A DNA stretch of 64,000 nt from Candidatus Salinicoccus stercoripullorum (GTDB taxonomy: Bacteria > Bacillota > Bacilli > Staphylococcales > Salinicoccaceae), in NCBI GenBank assembly GCA_019113295.1, contig DXHR01000018.1, positions 124,001 through 188,000 on the forward strand, in the 5' to 3' direction. The first letter of the stretch is position 1, and every line of letters starts with the position of its first letter. This document shows positions 16,098 through 24,802 of the stretch, one piece after another. Below the pieces are notes generated by a model, which did no database searches, was not told where the DNA came from, and was given only the letters and a program-made list of their open reading frames with translations. Position numbers and translations under genes: made by a program.

Positions 16098-17681
16098 TTA
16101 AACTTTTTTGACAATCGGCGAATAGACGAATTTCGAAACGAATGTCACAACTGCGAGCAGTACCACAATCGTTCCAAGCGCAAGCCATACGTTCGCGGTT
16201 ATTCCGAGTACGGTGTATCCAACCAGTGCAATCGTTGCTGACAGCAGTGCATAGGGCAGCTGGGTCATTACGTGTACGATATGGTTACAGCCGGCGCCTG
16301 TCGATGACAGTATCGTGGAGTCGGAAATCGGGGAACAATGGTCACCGAAAACTGAGCCCGCAAGAATCGCTGCAATCGCAGGCAGCAGGAGATCTGTCCG
16401 ATCGATTGAAATCATGATCTCCCCGGCGATTGGAATCAGTATGCCGAAGGACCCCCAGCTTGTTCCCGTCGCTACAGCCATCAGGCATGCCACGGCGAAT
16501 ACGACAGCAGGCAGCAGGCTCACCGGCAGGCTGGACTGTTGGACCATGTCGCCGAGCAGCTCCCCCGTGCCGATAGCCGAAATCAGCTCTCCTATCATCC
16601 ACGCCAATGTCAGCACCAGCATTGCCGGGAACATTGCCATAAACCCTGTTTTGACGCCCAGCCATACTTCCGTCTTGCCAAATTCGTTATTTTTACGGGT
16701 GTAGCTGAAGAAATAGAGCAGGCTTAAGACCAGGCCGACAAGGCCGCCGATCAGCAGCGAATGGGTGACAAGCGTATTTTCGAACATGCTGAGGAGTGTC
16801 CACTCCCCACCTTCCAGACCACCGGTGACAAGCATTGAGATGATCACCGTAACAGCGAGTCCCAGAATCGGCACGATCAGCGCTTTCGGGGAACTCTCCT
16901 CATGCACGGGCAGTTCCTCATCCGTTGCACCGGGTGCCTCCATTGCATTCTCAACGAGCACACCATCTTCGATGGCCCGTCTTTCCTGTTTGCGCATCGG
17001 CCCGATATCAAACCGTGTCGCAATGACGATGAACATCATCGCAAGTGCCGTAAGAACGTAAAGATTCATCGGAATCATGTAGATGAATGCCTGGAACGGT
17101 GTCACTGCAACGAGCCCACCGGCTGCGAGAAGCGGTGCAACCAGCCCCATGATTCCCGCCCCCCAGCTTGAAACCGGTGCGATTACCGATACGGGCGAGG
17201 CGGTTGTATCAATGAAATAGGCAAGCTTCGCCCGCGACACCTGGTATTTATCAGTCAGCGGCTTTGCTACCTGACCGACGATCAGGGCACTGAAATAGTC
17301 ATCGATGAAGACGATGACGCCGAGAAGACCTGTGGCAAAGTTCGCCTGCCTTCTCGTTTTCACTTTAGTGAGCGCCCAGGCAGTAAACGCCTTCGCACCC
17401 CCTGACATATTCATGAATGCAGTCATGATGCCAAGGAAGGTCAGGAAGATGAGGATGAACGCATTCCATGTATTGATCGCCCCGTCCACAACGAAAATCA
17501 TAGCGAACGATTCCCACACAATCCGTACCATACCCCCGATACCGCCATCTGCAATAAGGAAAGCGGAAGTGATGATGCCGAGGCCGAGACTGAGCCCGAC
17601 TTTGCGCGTTGCCACCACCAGCAGCAGTGTGAGCAGCGGCGGAACCAGCGATATGTATTCCCAGTTTAATATAGTATCCAT
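16098..17681 (-). CDS. NhaC-family transporter, probable lysine importer (LysW type)
   Basis: This is a 527-residue membrane protein with 11-13 predicted helices and an NhaC/YjcE-like architecture, including a charged cytoplasmic loop near residues 225-260 and GTSWGSFGILIPIAGEI near residue 415. Annotation by similarity alone would say Na+/H+ antiporter. However, a full lysine riboswitch with terminator precedes it, and this NhaC subfamily under L-box control has been predicted to import lysine (LysW). ATG 17681 follows GGGGGT. It is monocistronic with its own promoter and terminator. Transport specificity is inferred, not shown. Confidence 0.82.
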   Translation of the reverse strand: MDTILNWEYISLVPPLLTLLLVVATRKVGLSLGLGIITSAFLIADGGIGGMVRIVWESFAMIFVVDGAINTWNAFILIFLTFLGIMTAFMNMSGGAKAFTAWALTKVKTRRQANFATGLLGVIVFIDDYFSALIVGQVAKPLTDKYQVSRAKLAYFIDTTASPVSVIAPVSSWGAGIMGLVAPLLAAGGLVAVTPFQAFIYMIPMNLYVLTALAMMFIVIATRFDIGPMRKQERRAIEDGVLVENAMEAPGATDEELPVHEESSPKALIVPILGLAVTVIISMLVTGGLEGGEWTLLSMFENTLVTHSLLIGGLVGLVLSLLYFFSYTRKNNEFGKTEVWLGVKTGFMAMFPAMLVLTLAWMIGELISAIGTGELLGDMVQQSSLPVSLLPAVVFAVACLMAVATGTSWGSFGILIPIAGEIMISIDRTDLLLPAIAAILAGSVFGDHCSPISDSTILSSTGAGCNHIVHVMTQLPYALLSATIALVGYTVLGITANVWLALGTIVVLLAVVTFVSKFVYSPIVKKV

Positions 17682-17715
17682 ATATTTACCCCCATTGAAT
17701 TTTCCAACAATAAAA

Positions 17716-17755
17716 GACGCCACAGCAGCATTACAGAATCAGCCACTGTGACGTC
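17716..17755 (-). terminator. Riboswitch-controlled terminator before the NhaC-family gene
   Basis: On the minus strand GACGTCACAG and CTGTGGCGTC pair around a 20-base loop and are followed by TTTTATTG, between the lysine aptamer and the start codon at 17681. It is the expression platform of the L-box. Confidence 0.82.
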
Positions 17756-17756
17756 C

Positions 17757-17930
17757 AAAAATCACATTAATGTAGCGCATCACCGTAATGACAGTACCGG
17801 GCCTGTTAAACCCGATCCCAGATCAGCACCCCGCCGGGCGGTGATCTTCGGCAGCTTCCCCTTTCCCGCGGCTTCAAAGCATACCTGCTCCGCCGGGTAC
17901 TCCTGAAAGTTGCGACCTCTACTTCCGTTC
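17757..17930 (-). promoter_or_regulatory. Lysine riboswitch (L-box)
   Basis: The minus strand shows the lysine aptamer landmarks in order: AGAGGTCGCAACTTTCAGGAGTA near the 5' end (in two parts: AGAGGTCGC, then AACTTTCAGGAGTA), GGGAAAGGGGAAGCTGCCGAAG in the core (AAAGGGGAAGCTGCCGAAG), GGTGCTGATCTGGG, and ACTGTCATTA before the closing helix. These match the conserved L-box core. High lysine would favour the downstream terminator and switch the transporter off. Confidence 0.88.
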
Positions 17931-17946
17931 TTCAATTGACACAAAC

Positions 17947-17975
17947 ATTATAGCAATATTCCAGACACTTAGCAA
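17947..17975 (-). promoter_or_regulatory. Promoter of the lysine-riboswitch transcript
   Basis: Minus-strand TTGCTA (17975-17970) and a consensus TATAAT (17952-17947), 17 bases apart, lie just upstream of the L-box. Confidence 0.75.
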
Positions 17976-19292
17976 CTAGATTTTGCCATTGTACTTTTTA
18001 TAGATGTCCCTCAGGAATTCCGGCATCATGTATGTCTTTTTCGAATACCTGAATTGCGGGAATATCCTGCCGAACGTATACATGTCGAGCGTCCCGAGGG
18101 TATATGTTCGGCGGTCCTCTACGAGACTGCCGCCGATATAGTATTCCCTCCCGGACTGGATGTAGCCGATATCATGAGACACGAAACAGCCGAAGATATC
18201 CCCCCTGAAGCCGAGCCCGCGGATGATTTCGTCCTTGAATTCATGTTTGGCCGCCTGGTTGAACACTTCCTTCAGTTCGCGTCCGGTCAGCTCTATCTGC
18301 ACCGCATTTATGGCATGCGGCAGTACTTTGTGGAGGTCGTAATCCGTCAGATCCCCGCCTTCGAAAGACTTGACGACAAGCCCCGTGTGCACAAGCCCTG
18401 CATCACTGTCCGTAAATTCCTGAACCATGGCGGCAAGACGTGTGACAAATTCACTTGCCGAATAAAGCCTGCGAGGAATCGGTTTTGCATCTTTCTCGAC
18501 CACTCTCTGGAGCTTCTCCCTGCCGATGTCATAATAGTTGTCGTCAATACCAGAGAGCAGATCAGTCTCATAGAGCTTTGCGGATTTCCGGGTCAGCGTC
18601 GTCCCTTCGAAATCGAGCGTGACTTCTCCTGTGAAATCGCCGAAACGTCCCGCAGCCGCAAGCAGCGTATCCCCCACCCGTTCACCTTCAGGAAGATAGT
18701 GATGGGTATGGGAGCTCAGGATGACGTCTATCTCGGGGAACATCATCGCAAGCGACTCGTCATCGTAGCGGCCGAGATGGCTCATCATCACGATGCAGTC
18801 GACTTCCGTATTGATTTCGCGGATGGCGTCAAGTACCCAGTCGAAAGCTTCGGATACTTCCCAGCCGAGTGCTTTATAGAATGGCGTAAACTCCACTGTC
18901 GCAGCGATGAAGCCGAACTTGATGCCCTGGATCTCTTTTATGACATACGGCCTGAAGAACGGGTCGGTACTCCCCACTTCACGCAGGTTGGCACAGATGA
19001 CATCGAAATCCGCTTTGTCGTAGAGGGTTTCCAGATCTTCCTTCTGCAGCGTGATGCCTTCATTGTTGCCGATTGTGGCCACTTCACACCCCGCTTCATT
19101 CAGGAGTTCTATGTTCCCTTTGCCGAGCGTCGCTTCGGTATAGGGGTGGGAACGGTCGACATGATCGCCGAGATCGACATAGATCATGTTATCCCCGTGC
19201 TGGCGCTTTTTATTCTTCAGAAAAGACATTATTTTTAAATAGTTGTACAGATGGCTGTGCACATCGTTGGTATGGAAAAGTTTTATCTCCAT
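17976..19292 (-). CDS. Metallophosphatase/5'-nucleotidase family protein (YunD type)
   Basis: This is a cytosolic 438-residue protein. The N-terminal calcineurin-like phosphoesterase domain shows FHTNDVHSHLYNYLK, YVDLGDHVDRSHP, TIGNNEGI and the late His motif ILSSHTHHYLPEG near residue 198, giving the dimetal ligands. The C-terminal 5'-nucleotidase domain runs from about residue 260. The usual GNHE motif reads GNNEG here. There is no signal peptide, as in Bacillus YunD. The substrate is unknown. It ends a leftward run with the TauE/SafE gene, four bases apart. Confidence 0.87.
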   Translation of the reverse strand: MEIKLFHTNDVHSHLYNYLKIMSFLKNKKRQHGDNMIYVDLGDHVDRSHPYTEATLGKGNIELLNEAGCEVATIGNNEGITLQKEDLETLYDKADFDVICANLREVGSTDPFFRPYVIKEIQGIKFGFIAATVEFTPFYKALGWEVSEAFDWVLDAIREINTEVDCIVMMSHLGRYDDESLAMMFPEIDVILSSHTHHYLPEGERVGDTLLAAAGRFGDFTGEVTLDFEGTTLTRKSAKLYETDLLSGIDDNYYDIGREKLQRVVEKDAKPIPRRLYSASEFVTRLAAMVQEFTDSDAGLVHTGLVVKSFEGGDLTDYDLHKVLPHAINAVQIELTGRELKEVFNQAAKHEFKDEIIRGLGFRGDIFGCFVSHDIGYIQSGREYYIGGSLVEDRRTYTLGTLDMYTFGRIFPQFRYSKKTYMMPEFLRDIYKKYNGKI

Positions 19293-19296
19293 CTGA

Positions 19297-20124
19297 TCAC
19301 CTCTGTAGGATTGTCTGTAAAATCATATATATTCCCAGCAGCATGAGCACTGTCCGCAGCACGACGACAAGAGAATCGGATTTGAACTTCTGGTTGATCC
19401 ATACCCCGATTTTCGCACCCAGGAAAGCGGCGGGCAATATGAATGCTGCATACCAGTAGTCGACGTTGCCCTGCAACACATGCCCGGAAGCTGCCGAGAG
19501 CCCCGAGAAGAATACCATCATCATGCTCGTGCCGATGGCAATCGATGCCGGCATCCGGAATGCGATCAGCATGAGCGGTGTCATCAGCGCCCCGCCGCCG
19601 ATGCCGAAGAGACCGGTGAAGAAACCGACGATGAACGTGGAGGTGACCGCAATCCACGGTGCAAATCCGTAATGGTGCACTTCACCCATATGGTCCACGT
19701 GGGGTTTCACATAGCGGTCATCCTGAAATAAAGTGATCGGCCGGATCCTATTCCTCAGTATGAGAATCGTACTCAGGAACATCAGGAACAGTCCGAAATA
19801 CAGATTAAAGCTGTCTGCTGTAAACAGCCGGCTGGCGTAGGACCCCACGAACGCCCCGGGCATGATTCCTATCAGGAAGAGCGTTCCGTTCTTCCTGTCC
19901 AGCTGGTTGCTGCGTCCGTATGACATCATTGCAGAGAAGCCGATGACGATCAGTACAAGGCTCGATGTTCCGACAGCCGTCTGCGGCGTGATGCGGTCAA
20001 GCACTCCCATATCGATGCCGAAGAAAATGAGGAGCGGGACGATGATCACTCCGCCGCCGATGCCTATCAGTGCACCCAGTGCCGCTGCCAGCAGCCCGAT
20101 TAAAATCAATATGAGATATTCCAT
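19297..20124 (-). CDS. Sulfite exporter TauE/SafE-family membrane protein (YunE type)
   Basis: This is a 275-residue protein with eight predicted helices and the duplicated family motif LGALIGIGGGVIIVPLL (near residues 16-32) and GLFGIGGGALMTPLM (near residues 170-184). Family members export or import sulfur-containing oxoanions or organosulfonates. The start is ATG 20124 after AAAGGAG; longer frames have no ribosome site. It is co-transcribed with the metallophosphatase, four bases downstream. Confidence 0.87.
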   Translation of the reverse strand: MEYLILILIGLLAAALGALIGIGGGVIIVPLLIFFGIDMGVLDRITPQTAVGTSSLVLIVIGFSAMMSYGRSNQLDRKNGTLFLIGIMPGAFVGSYASRLFTADSFNLYFGLFLMFLSTILILRNRIRPITLFQDDRYVKPHVDHMGEVHHYGFAPWIAVTSTFIVGFFTGLFGIGGGALMTPLMLIAFRMPASIAIGTSMMMVFFSGLSAASGHVLQGNVDYWYAAFILPAAFLGAKIGVWINQKFKSDSLVVVLRTVLMLLGIYMILQTILQR

Positions 20125-20196
20125 AGGCTTTTCTCCTTTAAAGCCCGGTCTGCATGAGACAGGGCCCCGCTTGTACATCAGGAGGATATCCTGATA

Positions 20197-21045
20197 TCAA
20201 AACAATCTCAATTGCTTTGGCGAAAGTCCTTCATATCTGATATTCATCATCTTCAGGAAATTCTGTGCATTGCCGGCAGCATGACCGCCGGAATTGTTGT
20301 TGAAGACGATGTATATGTCTTTTGTCTTATGGGCCAGGATCTCAACCTGACGCTTCAGCCACTCCAGTTCGGTTCTGTTATAATCATAGAGATACCTTAC
20401 ATTGCGCCATTCCTCACTCGTCCTGTCCTTTTGGGTCCATCCGTGGGTGTTGCGGCCGTGGAGCCTGATGAAAGCTGTCTTATCCGTCACTCTCGCAACG
20501 AAGGGGACGCTACCGACGCCGGCCTGCGGTTCATCACAGATACTGTGTATGGCTCCGTTTGCGTGGAGGAAAGCGAGCGTCTCCTCGCGGTAGCTTTCAG
20601 AAAACCATGTTTGGTTCCTGAACTCGACGGCTACCTTATAAGGAGCGAGCTGCATAATGGCATATTTTACATAGCGGATATTTTTGTGCGTACAGTCGAA
20701 CCACGGCGGAAACTGCAGCACTACAAAAGCGAGCTTCCCCGCCTTCTCCATCGGCAGCAGCATGTCGCGGTGGGCTGCAAACACATCTTTTATGGAATCA
20801 TAGTGATCACGGTAGTCACTATGGCCGGTCATATACTGATGGGCCTTGACCACAAATTTGAATTTCTCCGGCGTTTCACTGCACCATTTTTCGATGGTTG
20901 AAGTACGCTGGATGGCATAATAGGTCGCATCGAGCTCCACGATGGGGAAATGAGACGAATATGTAGCGAGTTTATCTTTTTTATTGGTAATATCTGTGTA
21001 GAGGTCGTCGTGATCTCCCCACCCAGTCAGTCCTGCATAAATCAT
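20197..21045 (-). CDS. DUF72 (YecE-like) protein
   Basis: This is a 282-residue TIM-barrel-like DUF72 protein. Recognisable segments are the N-terminal IYAGLTGWGDHDDLY, the YFVVKAHQYMTGH-like KFKFVVKAHQYMTGH, VAVEFRNQTWF near residue 145, and the C-terminal IYIVFNNNSGGHAAGNAQ. The function is unknown; relatives are often next to sulfur or Fe-S genes. The start is ATG 21045, because GTG 21054 belongs to the AGGTGAT ribosome site. The order matches Bacillus yunD-yunE-yunF. Confidence 0.88.
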   Translation of the reverse strand: MIYAGLTGWGDHDDLYTDITNKKDKLATYSSHFPIVELDATYYAIQRTSTIEKWCSETPEKFKFVVKAHQYMTGHSDYRDHYDSIKDVFAAHRDMLLPMEKAGKLAFVVLQFPPWFDCTHKNIRYVKYAIMQLAPYKVAVEFRNQTWFSESYREETLAFLHANGAIHSICDEPQAGVGSVPFVARVTDKTAFIRLHGRNTHGWTQKDRTSEEWRNVRYLYDYNRTELEWLKRQVEILAHKTKDIYIVFNNNSGGHAAGNAQNFLKMMNIRYEGLSPKQLRLF

Positions 21046-21095
21046 TAAAATCACCTTACTTTATTGTAACACAATTTTAAAGGGGGACCTTACTT

Positions 21096-21800
21096 ATGAG
21101 CATCATAAAATTCAGCAATGTCAGCCATGGCGGAATCCTCCATGATATTACGGGTGATTTCCGGGAAAGCCGTATCACGACATTCGTCGGGCCGAGCGGA
21201 GCCGGAAAGACGACGTGCCTGAAACACATAAACGGACTGCTTTCTCCGGACGAGGGCGATATATACTACCGCGGTGAAAACCTGGCAGATATCGATATCA
21301 CAGAACTCCGAAAAGAGATCGGCATGGCATTCCAGAGCTCGCCGATGATTGCAGGCACCGTGTTCGACAATCTCAACCTCCCCCGTGAAATTTTCGGGGA
21401 TACATTGAGCGAAGGACGTGCAAAATCTTTGCTCGAGATGGTGGACCTTGAAAACATCCCGCTCGCCCAGAATGTAAAATCATTATCCGGCGGTGAAAGG
21501 AGCCGCGTCTCAATCGCACGGACTTTCGTCAACCGGCCGCGCGTCCTGCTGCTGGACGAAGTGACATCGAGCCTCGATTATACCCTGGTAAAGGAAGTGG
21601 AACGGCTCATCGTCAAGCTCCAGCGGGAGGAAAAAGTCACCGTGATCTGGATTACCCATGATCTCGACCAGGCGCGCCGTGTGAGTGATGACATGTGGTT
21701 TTTACGCGACGGCGAACTCATCGAATCCGGTGATGCCTCATTCATCGATGAATCGGAGAATGAGGAAATAAGACAATTCGTAAGAGGTGAAGCCCTATGA
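21096..21800 (+). CDS. fetA: ABC transporter ATP-binding protein FetA (YbbL type)
   Basis: This is a 234-residue ATPase of a putative iron or metal exporter. The Walker A GPSGAGKTTCLKHI is near residue 33, the signature SLSGGERSRVSIAR near residue 130, and the Walker B VLLLDEVTSSLD follows it. It overlaps fetB by four bases, and the pair matches E. coli FetAB, linked to iron export and peroxide resistance. AAAGGGGG lies before the ATG. It is divergent from the DUF72 gene with only about 50 bases between. Confidence 0.9.
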   Translation: MSIIKFSNVSHGGILHDITGDFRESRITTFVGPSGAGKTTCLKHINGLLSPDEGDIYYRGENLADIDITELRKEIGMAFQSSPMIAGTVFDNLNLPREIFGDTLSEGRAKSLLEMVDLENIPLAQNVKSLSGGERSRVSIARTFVNRPRVLLLDEVTSSLDYTLVKEVERLIVKLQREEKVTVIWITHDLDQARRVSDDMWFLRDGELIESGDASFIDESENEEIRQFVRGEAL

Positions 21801-22555
21801 CATTTTCACAGCTCCCTTTGTCATTCATCTTCGTCGCCATCCCGCTTGCGCTGACACTATGGCTGAAACTCGGCCTTGAAAAGGATATCATCATCGCAAC
21901 GGTGCGGTCGGTCATACAGCTGCTGATAGTCGGCTACATACTGACGTTCGTCTTCGAAGCCGGCCATCCCATATATATCGCTCTGATGATCATGCTTATG
22001 ATCGGCGCCGCCACCCAGAACGTGATCAAAAAAGGGGAAGGCATCCCCGGAATCACCTGGATGGTATTCTTTACCCTTATTGCTGTTGAATCACTCTCAA
22101 TGCTGATATTATTAGGCTTTGGAATCATCCCCCGGGAACCCGAGCAGATCATTCCGATCAGCGGTATGATTATCGGCAACTGCATGGTACTCTCCCTCCT
22201 GTTCCTGAATAAATTCAAGGACGAAGTTGAGCGCAGCGATGAAACCATCGAACTCATCCTGTCCATGGGCGGCAAACCTGAGATGGCCATAAAGAGGACG
22301 CTCCGCTCCGCCATACAGACCAGCATGATACCGACGATCGAAAGCCAGAAGACCATGGGGCTCGTGCAGCTTCCCGGCATGATGAGCGGTCTGATCATCG
22401 GCGGCGCCGATCCGCTCGAAGCCGTGATGTATCAGCTGCTGGTACTCTTCCTGATACTCAATAACGCAGCGATGGCATCCGTCATGGTCGGCTACATGGC
22501 GTATCCGAAACTTTTCAATAAAAAACTGCAGTTCGTGGGGTTGAAATATGATTAA
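21797..22555 (+). CDS. fetB: Iron export permease FetB (UPF0014/YbbM)
   Basis: This is a 252-residue permease with about seven membrane helices. The UPF0014 signature MGGKPEMAIKRTLRSAIQTSMIPTIE is split over a cytoplasmic loop near residues 155-180, and VQLPGMMSGLIIGGADPLEAV follows, both characteristic of FetB. It forms the membrane channel for FetA. It starts inside fetA (ATGA overlap) and its last 8 bases overlap a downstream lipoprotein gene, which suggests a three-gene unit. Confidence 0.92.
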   Translation: MTFSQLPLSFIFVAIPLALTLWLKLGLEKDIIIATVRSVIQLLIVGYILTFVFEAGHPIYIALMIMLMIGAATQNVIKKGEGIPGITWMVFFTLIAVESLSMLILLGFGIIPREPEQIIPISGMIIGNCMVLSLLFLNKFKDEVERSDETIELILSMGGKPEMAIKRTLRSAIQTSMIPTIESQKTMGLVQLPGMMSGLIIGGADPLEAVMYQLLVLFLILNNAAMASVMVGYMAYPKLFNKKLQFVGLKYD

Positions 22556-23030
22556 TATAAGACGCTTTATTTTATGCTCATTGCTTATGTGCAGCGCGGC
22601 AGGTCTGGCCGCCTGCGATGAAGCCGGCAGCAGCATCGACTACGAAGTGATAGGCAGGACAGAGTCCGGGGATGCCGGTGCATTCACGAGTTCAATCAAG
22701 CAGATCACAGATGAGGAAATGCTCGGCATGGCCATGGAACAGACCGGAGCAGACATCGATCCGGACGAAGTCAACTTCGATTCAGAGCAGCTTTTCCAGG
22801 TGTCCATGGTCGAGAATGGGTGTGGATATCTGCTGGAGGACCTAGTGAATGAAGACGGGACACTCCAGTTCATGTTCGAACTCACACCTGTAGTCGAGAG
22901 CGGCGAAGATCCGGAAGACGTCGCATGCACTGAAGTCACCGTACCGGCGACATCATTCATCAAAACAGAAGCCGTAGACTTCAGTTCCCTTGAAATCTAC
23001 GGCTCCGGTGAAAAGATAGAAACCGAGTAG
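22548..23030 (+). CDS. Small lipoprotein of unknown family, linked to fetAB
   Basis: This is a 160-residue protein with a clear lipoprotein signal: basic start MINIRRF, hydrophobic core, and lipobox LAAC with Cys at about residue 23. The mature part is acidic (many Asp/Glu, for example ADIDPDEVNFDSEQ and ESGEDPEDVACTE) and contains two further cysteines. I recognise no domain. Its start overlaps the fetB end by 8 bases, so co-translation with the putative iron exporter is likely; a cation-sequestering or accessory role on the outer membrane face is an inference. Confidence 0.8.
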   Translation: MINIRRFILCSLLMCSAAGLAACDEAGSSIDYEVIGRTESGDAGAFTSSIKQITDEEMLGMAMEQTGADIDPDEVNFDSEQLFQVSMVENGCGYLLEDLVNEDGTLQFMFELTPVVESGEDPEDVACTEVTVPATSFIKTEAVDFSSLEIYGSGEKIETE

Positions 23031-23052
23031 CCGGGTGACAGACCGGCTTAAT

Positions 23053-23110
23053 GGCCGGGCAACCCGTTTGCCGGCATTGTGAAAGTTATCAACGGCCGGT
23101 AACGTCCGTA
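23053..23110. repeat. Two degenerate copies of the 41-bp repeat family
   Basis: GGCCGG at 23053 and again at 23094 are exactly 41 bases apart. The first unit also carries the CCGGC right arm after TTTG, as in the copies at 50124. The rest is diverged (AAAGTTATCAAC instead of a GC-rich linker). It lies between the lipoprotein gene and its terminator. Confidence 0.6.
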
Positions 23111-23119
23111 TAAACATTT

Positions 23120-23164
23120 AAACGCCCTTCCGGGAGCAGTTCCCATGCTCCCGGAAGGGCGTTT
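23120..23164 (+). terminator. Bidirectional terminator, 19-bp perfect stem
   Basis: AAACGCCCTTCCGGGAGCA and its exact complement flank a 7-base loop. It separates the convergent fetAB-lipoprotein unit and the thioredoxin-like gene. Confidence 0.9.
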
Positions 23165-23166
23165 CC

Positions 23167-23727
23167 TCAAATATACATCTCCAGTTTCTGTTTCATACTT
23201 TGGTAGGCGGACTGCCACAGTTCCGCTTCGGTGGAAAACCGTGCAGTCAGCATTGAAATCTTCCTGGTGAACCTGTCTTTGTAGGCCGGGTCCTCTTTAT
23301 CCGGCAGGGCATCCATTATGGAATCGACTTCCTTCTGCACGGCTTCGGAACGCGGACCCCAGTGTGTAACTTCCTCTCCGTCTTCATTGATGAAGATGAT
23401 GATGGGGATGGAACGGGACTTTCCGTTGGTCAAATACTGGTCCATGAGTTCCAGGTTGTCATCGCGCAGCAGCATGCGTACTTCCATATGACTCTTCTTT
23501 GCCAGATGGAGAAGTACCGGCGTGTTCATCATCGCATCTCCGCACCAGTCTTCTGTGATCACGAGGGCGCGGAGGTTTTTATCCTCAAGCCTTCTGAAGA
23601 AATCCTCGTCATCGGGTATCGCAAAATTATTTAAGACATTCTTCAGATTTTCCTTATGCTTTTCCATGTTGCTGATGTAAGCCTCTGCACTCATCGCCTT
23701 TTCAAACCAGTTATCCAGTTCTGTCAT
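23167..23727 (-). CDS. Thioredoxin-family protein
   Basis: This is a 186-residue soluble protein. The region ALVITEDWCGDAMMNTPVLLHLAKK near residues 56-80 places WCGDA at the active-site position of the thioredoxin fold, with only one Cys (no CxxC). The conserved cis-Pro appears in SIPIIIFINEDGE near residue 115. A redox or chaperone-like role is possible but unproven. ATG 23727 is chosen, with GGAGG 7 bases upstream; an extended N-terminus lacks support. Confidence 0.82.
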   Translation of the reverse strand: MTELDNWFEKAMSAEAYISNMEKHKENLKNVLNNFAIPDDEDFFRRLEDKNLRALVITEDWCGDAMMNTPVLLHLAKKSHMEVRMLLRDDNLELMDQYLTNGKSRSIPIIIFINEDGEEVTHWGPRSEAVQKEVDSIMDALPDKEDPAYKDRFTRKISMLTARFSTEAELWQSAYQSMKQKLEMYI

Positions 23728-23878
23728 CGCCATACCTCCAACTGTATATTCTTTCACCAGTCCAATGCTATCACATCAGCGGCACCTGCCAGCCGATTTT
23801 GCCTTTCACAGAATTTCTTGTTGTGTTTCCCACATTTATATTCTAACCTTGAATAAACACAGAAAAGGAGGGGGCCCC

Positions 23879-24781
23879 TTGCCTGAAAATAACAAACATA
23901 TAAAAGGTCTGATCTTCGTCATCATCGGAGCTGCACTGTGGGGCATCGGCGGCACTGCAGCAGATTACATATTCAGGCATACACCTGTAACGATCGACTG
24001 GTATGTCACATTCCGTCTGACAGCGAGCGGTATCATACTGCTTTCTGCCTATGCACTGTTCTCAAGGAAACAACAGCCGGTCCGTCTGGACAGGAAGACA
24101 CTCGGCATGCTGTTCGTCTACAGCCTGCTCGGCATGACGATGGTCCAGTATTCCTTCATGGCCGCAATCGGCCACGGCAACGCCGCCATCGCGACCGTCC
24201 TCCAGTATACCGGCCCGATATATATAATCCTTTGGCTTGTCATCCGCAAGTACTCAAAATGGTCCCGGGCCGATGGGTTCATCATCATAGGCATGATCGC
24301 CGGAGTCGTGCTGCTTGCGACAGGCGGCGATTTCGGCAGGATGGCCGTATCCCCCGCCGCCCTCATCTGGGGACTGGTTTCAGGTGTCGCGCTCGCCTAC
24401 TACACGCTGCATGCACAGAAACTCCTTTACCGCCTCCATCCGCTTCAGCTGGTCGGCGGATCGATGCTGATCGGCGGCATCGCGATGAACTTCATCCATC
24501 CGCTGTGGGATTTCGATCTGAGCTTCGACTGGACATTCAGCCTCGCAGCCATACTGATACTCTCAGTCCTTCTGGGTACAACACTCGCCTTCCTGCTCTA
24601 TATCAGCAGTCTGAAGCATCTGTCTTCGAAGGAAGCCGGGATACTCGGCATCATCGAACCGGTCTCCGCTGTACTCAGCTCCGTCATATGGCTCAATGTC
24701 AGCATGGGCATATACCAGATTGCGGGTATCGTCATCATACTCGGCATCGCCGTATACATCTCAACCGGCCGCAAGGAATAA
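23879..24781 (+). CDS. EamA/DMT-family transporter
   Basis: This is a 300-residue drug/metabolite transporter with ten predicted helices and two EamA repeats: GLIFVIIGAALWGIGGTAAD at the N-terminus and ALIWGLVSGVALAYYTLHAQK at the start of the second half. The YISSLKHLSSKEAGILGIIEPVSAV segment near the C-terminus is typical. The substrate is unknown; many relatives export amino acids or metabolites. The start is TTG 23879, just after GGAGGGGGCCCC; an ATG-initiated longer frame has no hydrophobic or conserved content. Confidence 0.86.
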   Translation: MPENNKHIKGLIFVIIGAALWGIGGTAADYIFRHTPVTIDWYVTFRLTASGIILLSAYALFSRKQQPVRLDRKTLGMLFVYSLLGMTMVQYSFMAAIGHGNAAIATVLQYTGPIYIILWLVIRKYSKWSRADGFIIIGMIAGVVLLATGGDFGRMAVSPAALIWGLVSGVALAYYTLHAQKLLYRLHPLQLVGGSMLIGGIAMNFIHPLWDFDLSFDWTFSLAAILILSVLLGTTLAFLLYISSLKHLSSKEAGILGIIEPVSAVLSSVIWLNVSMGIYQIAGIVIILGIAVYISTGRKE

Positions 24782-24802
24782 CAGGCACCCGGGAGTTGCA
24801 GA

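Noticed and set aside
16098..17681. Na+/H+ antiporter NhaC
   Set aside because: Family membership alone suggests it, but the complete lysine riboswitch argues for amino acid transport; I keep the antiporter role only as an alternative.
18054..19238. 394-codon rightward open frame opposite the metallophosphatase gene
   Set aside because: It is an antisense shadow of a clear family member with metal-binding motifs on the minus strand.
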